Below are positions 63,547 through 64,000 of a stretch of DNA of 64,000 nt, one piece after another. The number at the start of each line of letters is the position of its first letter. Position 1 is the stretch's first letter. Source of the DNA: Caulobacter sp. BP25 (GTDB lineage Bacteria > Pseudomonadota > Alphaproteobacteria > Caulobacterales > Caulobacteraceae); the NCBI RefSeq assembly GCF_002737755.1, contig NZ_PEGH01000017.1:558001-622000 (forward strand), in the 5' to 3' direction. Both the position numbers and the translations under genes were made by a program. The notes below the pieces were generated by a model. The model made no database searches and was not told where the DNA came from. It saw only the letters and a list, made by a program, of their open reading frames with translations.

Positions 63547-64000
63547 CCTTTCACCACGCGGGCGTGATCGGCGCCGGCGCCTGGGGCACGGCCCTGGCCC
63601 AGGTCTGCGCCCGAGCCGGGCTGCGGGTCACCCTGCAGGCCCGCGAGACCGAGGTCGTGGCCTCGATCAACGAAGGCCACGAGAACGCCCTGTTCCTGCC
63701 TGGTGTCGCGCTGGAGCCGACGATCCATGCCGCGTCGGCCATGGCCGATCTAGCCGCCTGCGATCTGATCCTGGCCGTCGCGCCCGCCCAGCATCTGCGC
63801 TCGGCGCTGGTCGCCCTGGCCCCGCACCTGAAGCCGGACGTCCCGGTCGTGCTGTGCGCCAAGGGCGTCGAGCAAGGCTCGCTGAAGCTGATGACCGAGG
63901 TCGCGATCGAAACGGTTCCCGGCGCGCCGATCGCGGTGCTGTCGGGTCCCAGCTTCGCCGGCGAGGTGGCTCGCGGCCTGCCGACCGCCGTCACCCTGGC
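63543..64000 (+). CDS. gpsA: Glycerol-3-phosphate dehydrogenase (N-terminal part)
   Basis: Only the first 152 codons lie in the window. [17 protein letters not shown] is the NAD(P)-binding motif and [17 protein letters not shown] with [22 protein letters not shown] matches the GpsA family. The enzyme makes sn-glycerol 3-phosphate for phospholipids. ATG 63543 overlaps the tsaD stop as ATGA. Confidence 0.92.
   Translation, partial: MTFHHAGVIGAGAWGTALAQVCARAGLRVTLQARETEVVASINEGHENALFLPGVALEPTIHAASAMADLAACDLILAVAPAQHLRSALVALAPHLKPDVPVVLCAKGVEQGSLKLMTEVAIETVPGAPIAVLSGPSFAGEVARGLPTAVTL

Overview
The window is high-GC (roughly two thirds G+C, estimated by eye), almost fully coding bacterial chromosome. 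Its proteins point to an alphaproteobacterium of the Caulobacterales, most likely genus Caulobacter. The evidence is a Caulobacter-type ParA/ParB pair, a NtrZ-like periplasmic protein, a CenR-like response regulator, a TimA-like protein, a 180-kDa-class NAD-glutamate dehydrogenase and a class I lysyl-tRNA synthetase. Species cannot be fixed from the window. parAB suggests an origin-proximal region.

Layout. 0-1.6 kb: end of parA, parB, its terminator and an inverted-repeat spacer. 1.6-5.8 kb (minus): leuS-lptE-holA. 6-11.1 kb: DUF3576 lipoprotein, ntrZ, a TenI-like gene and yggS with abutting starts, a YdeI-like gene, an L,D-transpeptidase, cenR, secB. 11.3-13.7 kb: timA-mltA-smr. 13.9-18 kb (minus): PfkB sugar/adenosine kinase-hisB-hisH-hisA-hisF-hisE. 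18-26 kb: ATP-grasp protein, nth, DUF2244, Ada-like methyltransferase, hslVU, ThiF/MoeB-like protein, acetate CoA-transferase and truncated haemoglobin. 26-27.8 kb: an accessory-looking island with a HEPN-like orphan gene, a 145-bp hairpin and a composite repeat. 27.8-33.3 kb: isoaspartyl peptidase, quinone oxidoreductase, SDR, DMT exporter, AI-2E family protein. 33.6-40.5 kb: gdhZ, DUF418 protein, dienelactone hydrolase family protein. 40.5-43.1 kb: purH (minus) behind a ZTP riboswitch, then a second copy of the composite repeat in inverted orientation. 43.1-46.6 kb: pgm and class I lysS. 46.7-56.3 kb: fatty-acid oxidation region (LiuR-like MerR regulator, two acyl-CoA dehydrogenases, thiolase, frameshifted FadJ-type protein) with an S24-like regulator that has lost both catalytic residues. 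56.4-58.2 kb: small envelope proteins and tRNA-Thr(CGT). 58.2-62.4 kb (minus): hemC-hemD-Mic60-like-HemY. 62.4 kb to the end: tsaD and the start of gpsA.

The least explained layer is the intergenic DNA. At least five families of short repeats fill the gaps: A, about 100 bp bounded by GTCATCCCGG and its complement; B, about 110 bp with CCCCCACCTG; C, a short hairpin with an AAGTGT-containing loop; and D and E, found in the two islands. In B and C the loop or scaffold is conserved while the stem changes on both sides, as in structure-constrained elements. B, D and E recur in the same order in the two islands, 15 kb apart and inverted. Together with the HEPN-like gene and its neighbouring hairpin, this composite element is my best candidate for something undescribed. 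The clearest regulatory find is the ZTP riboswitch of purH, whose 3' end can pair with the ribosome-binding site.
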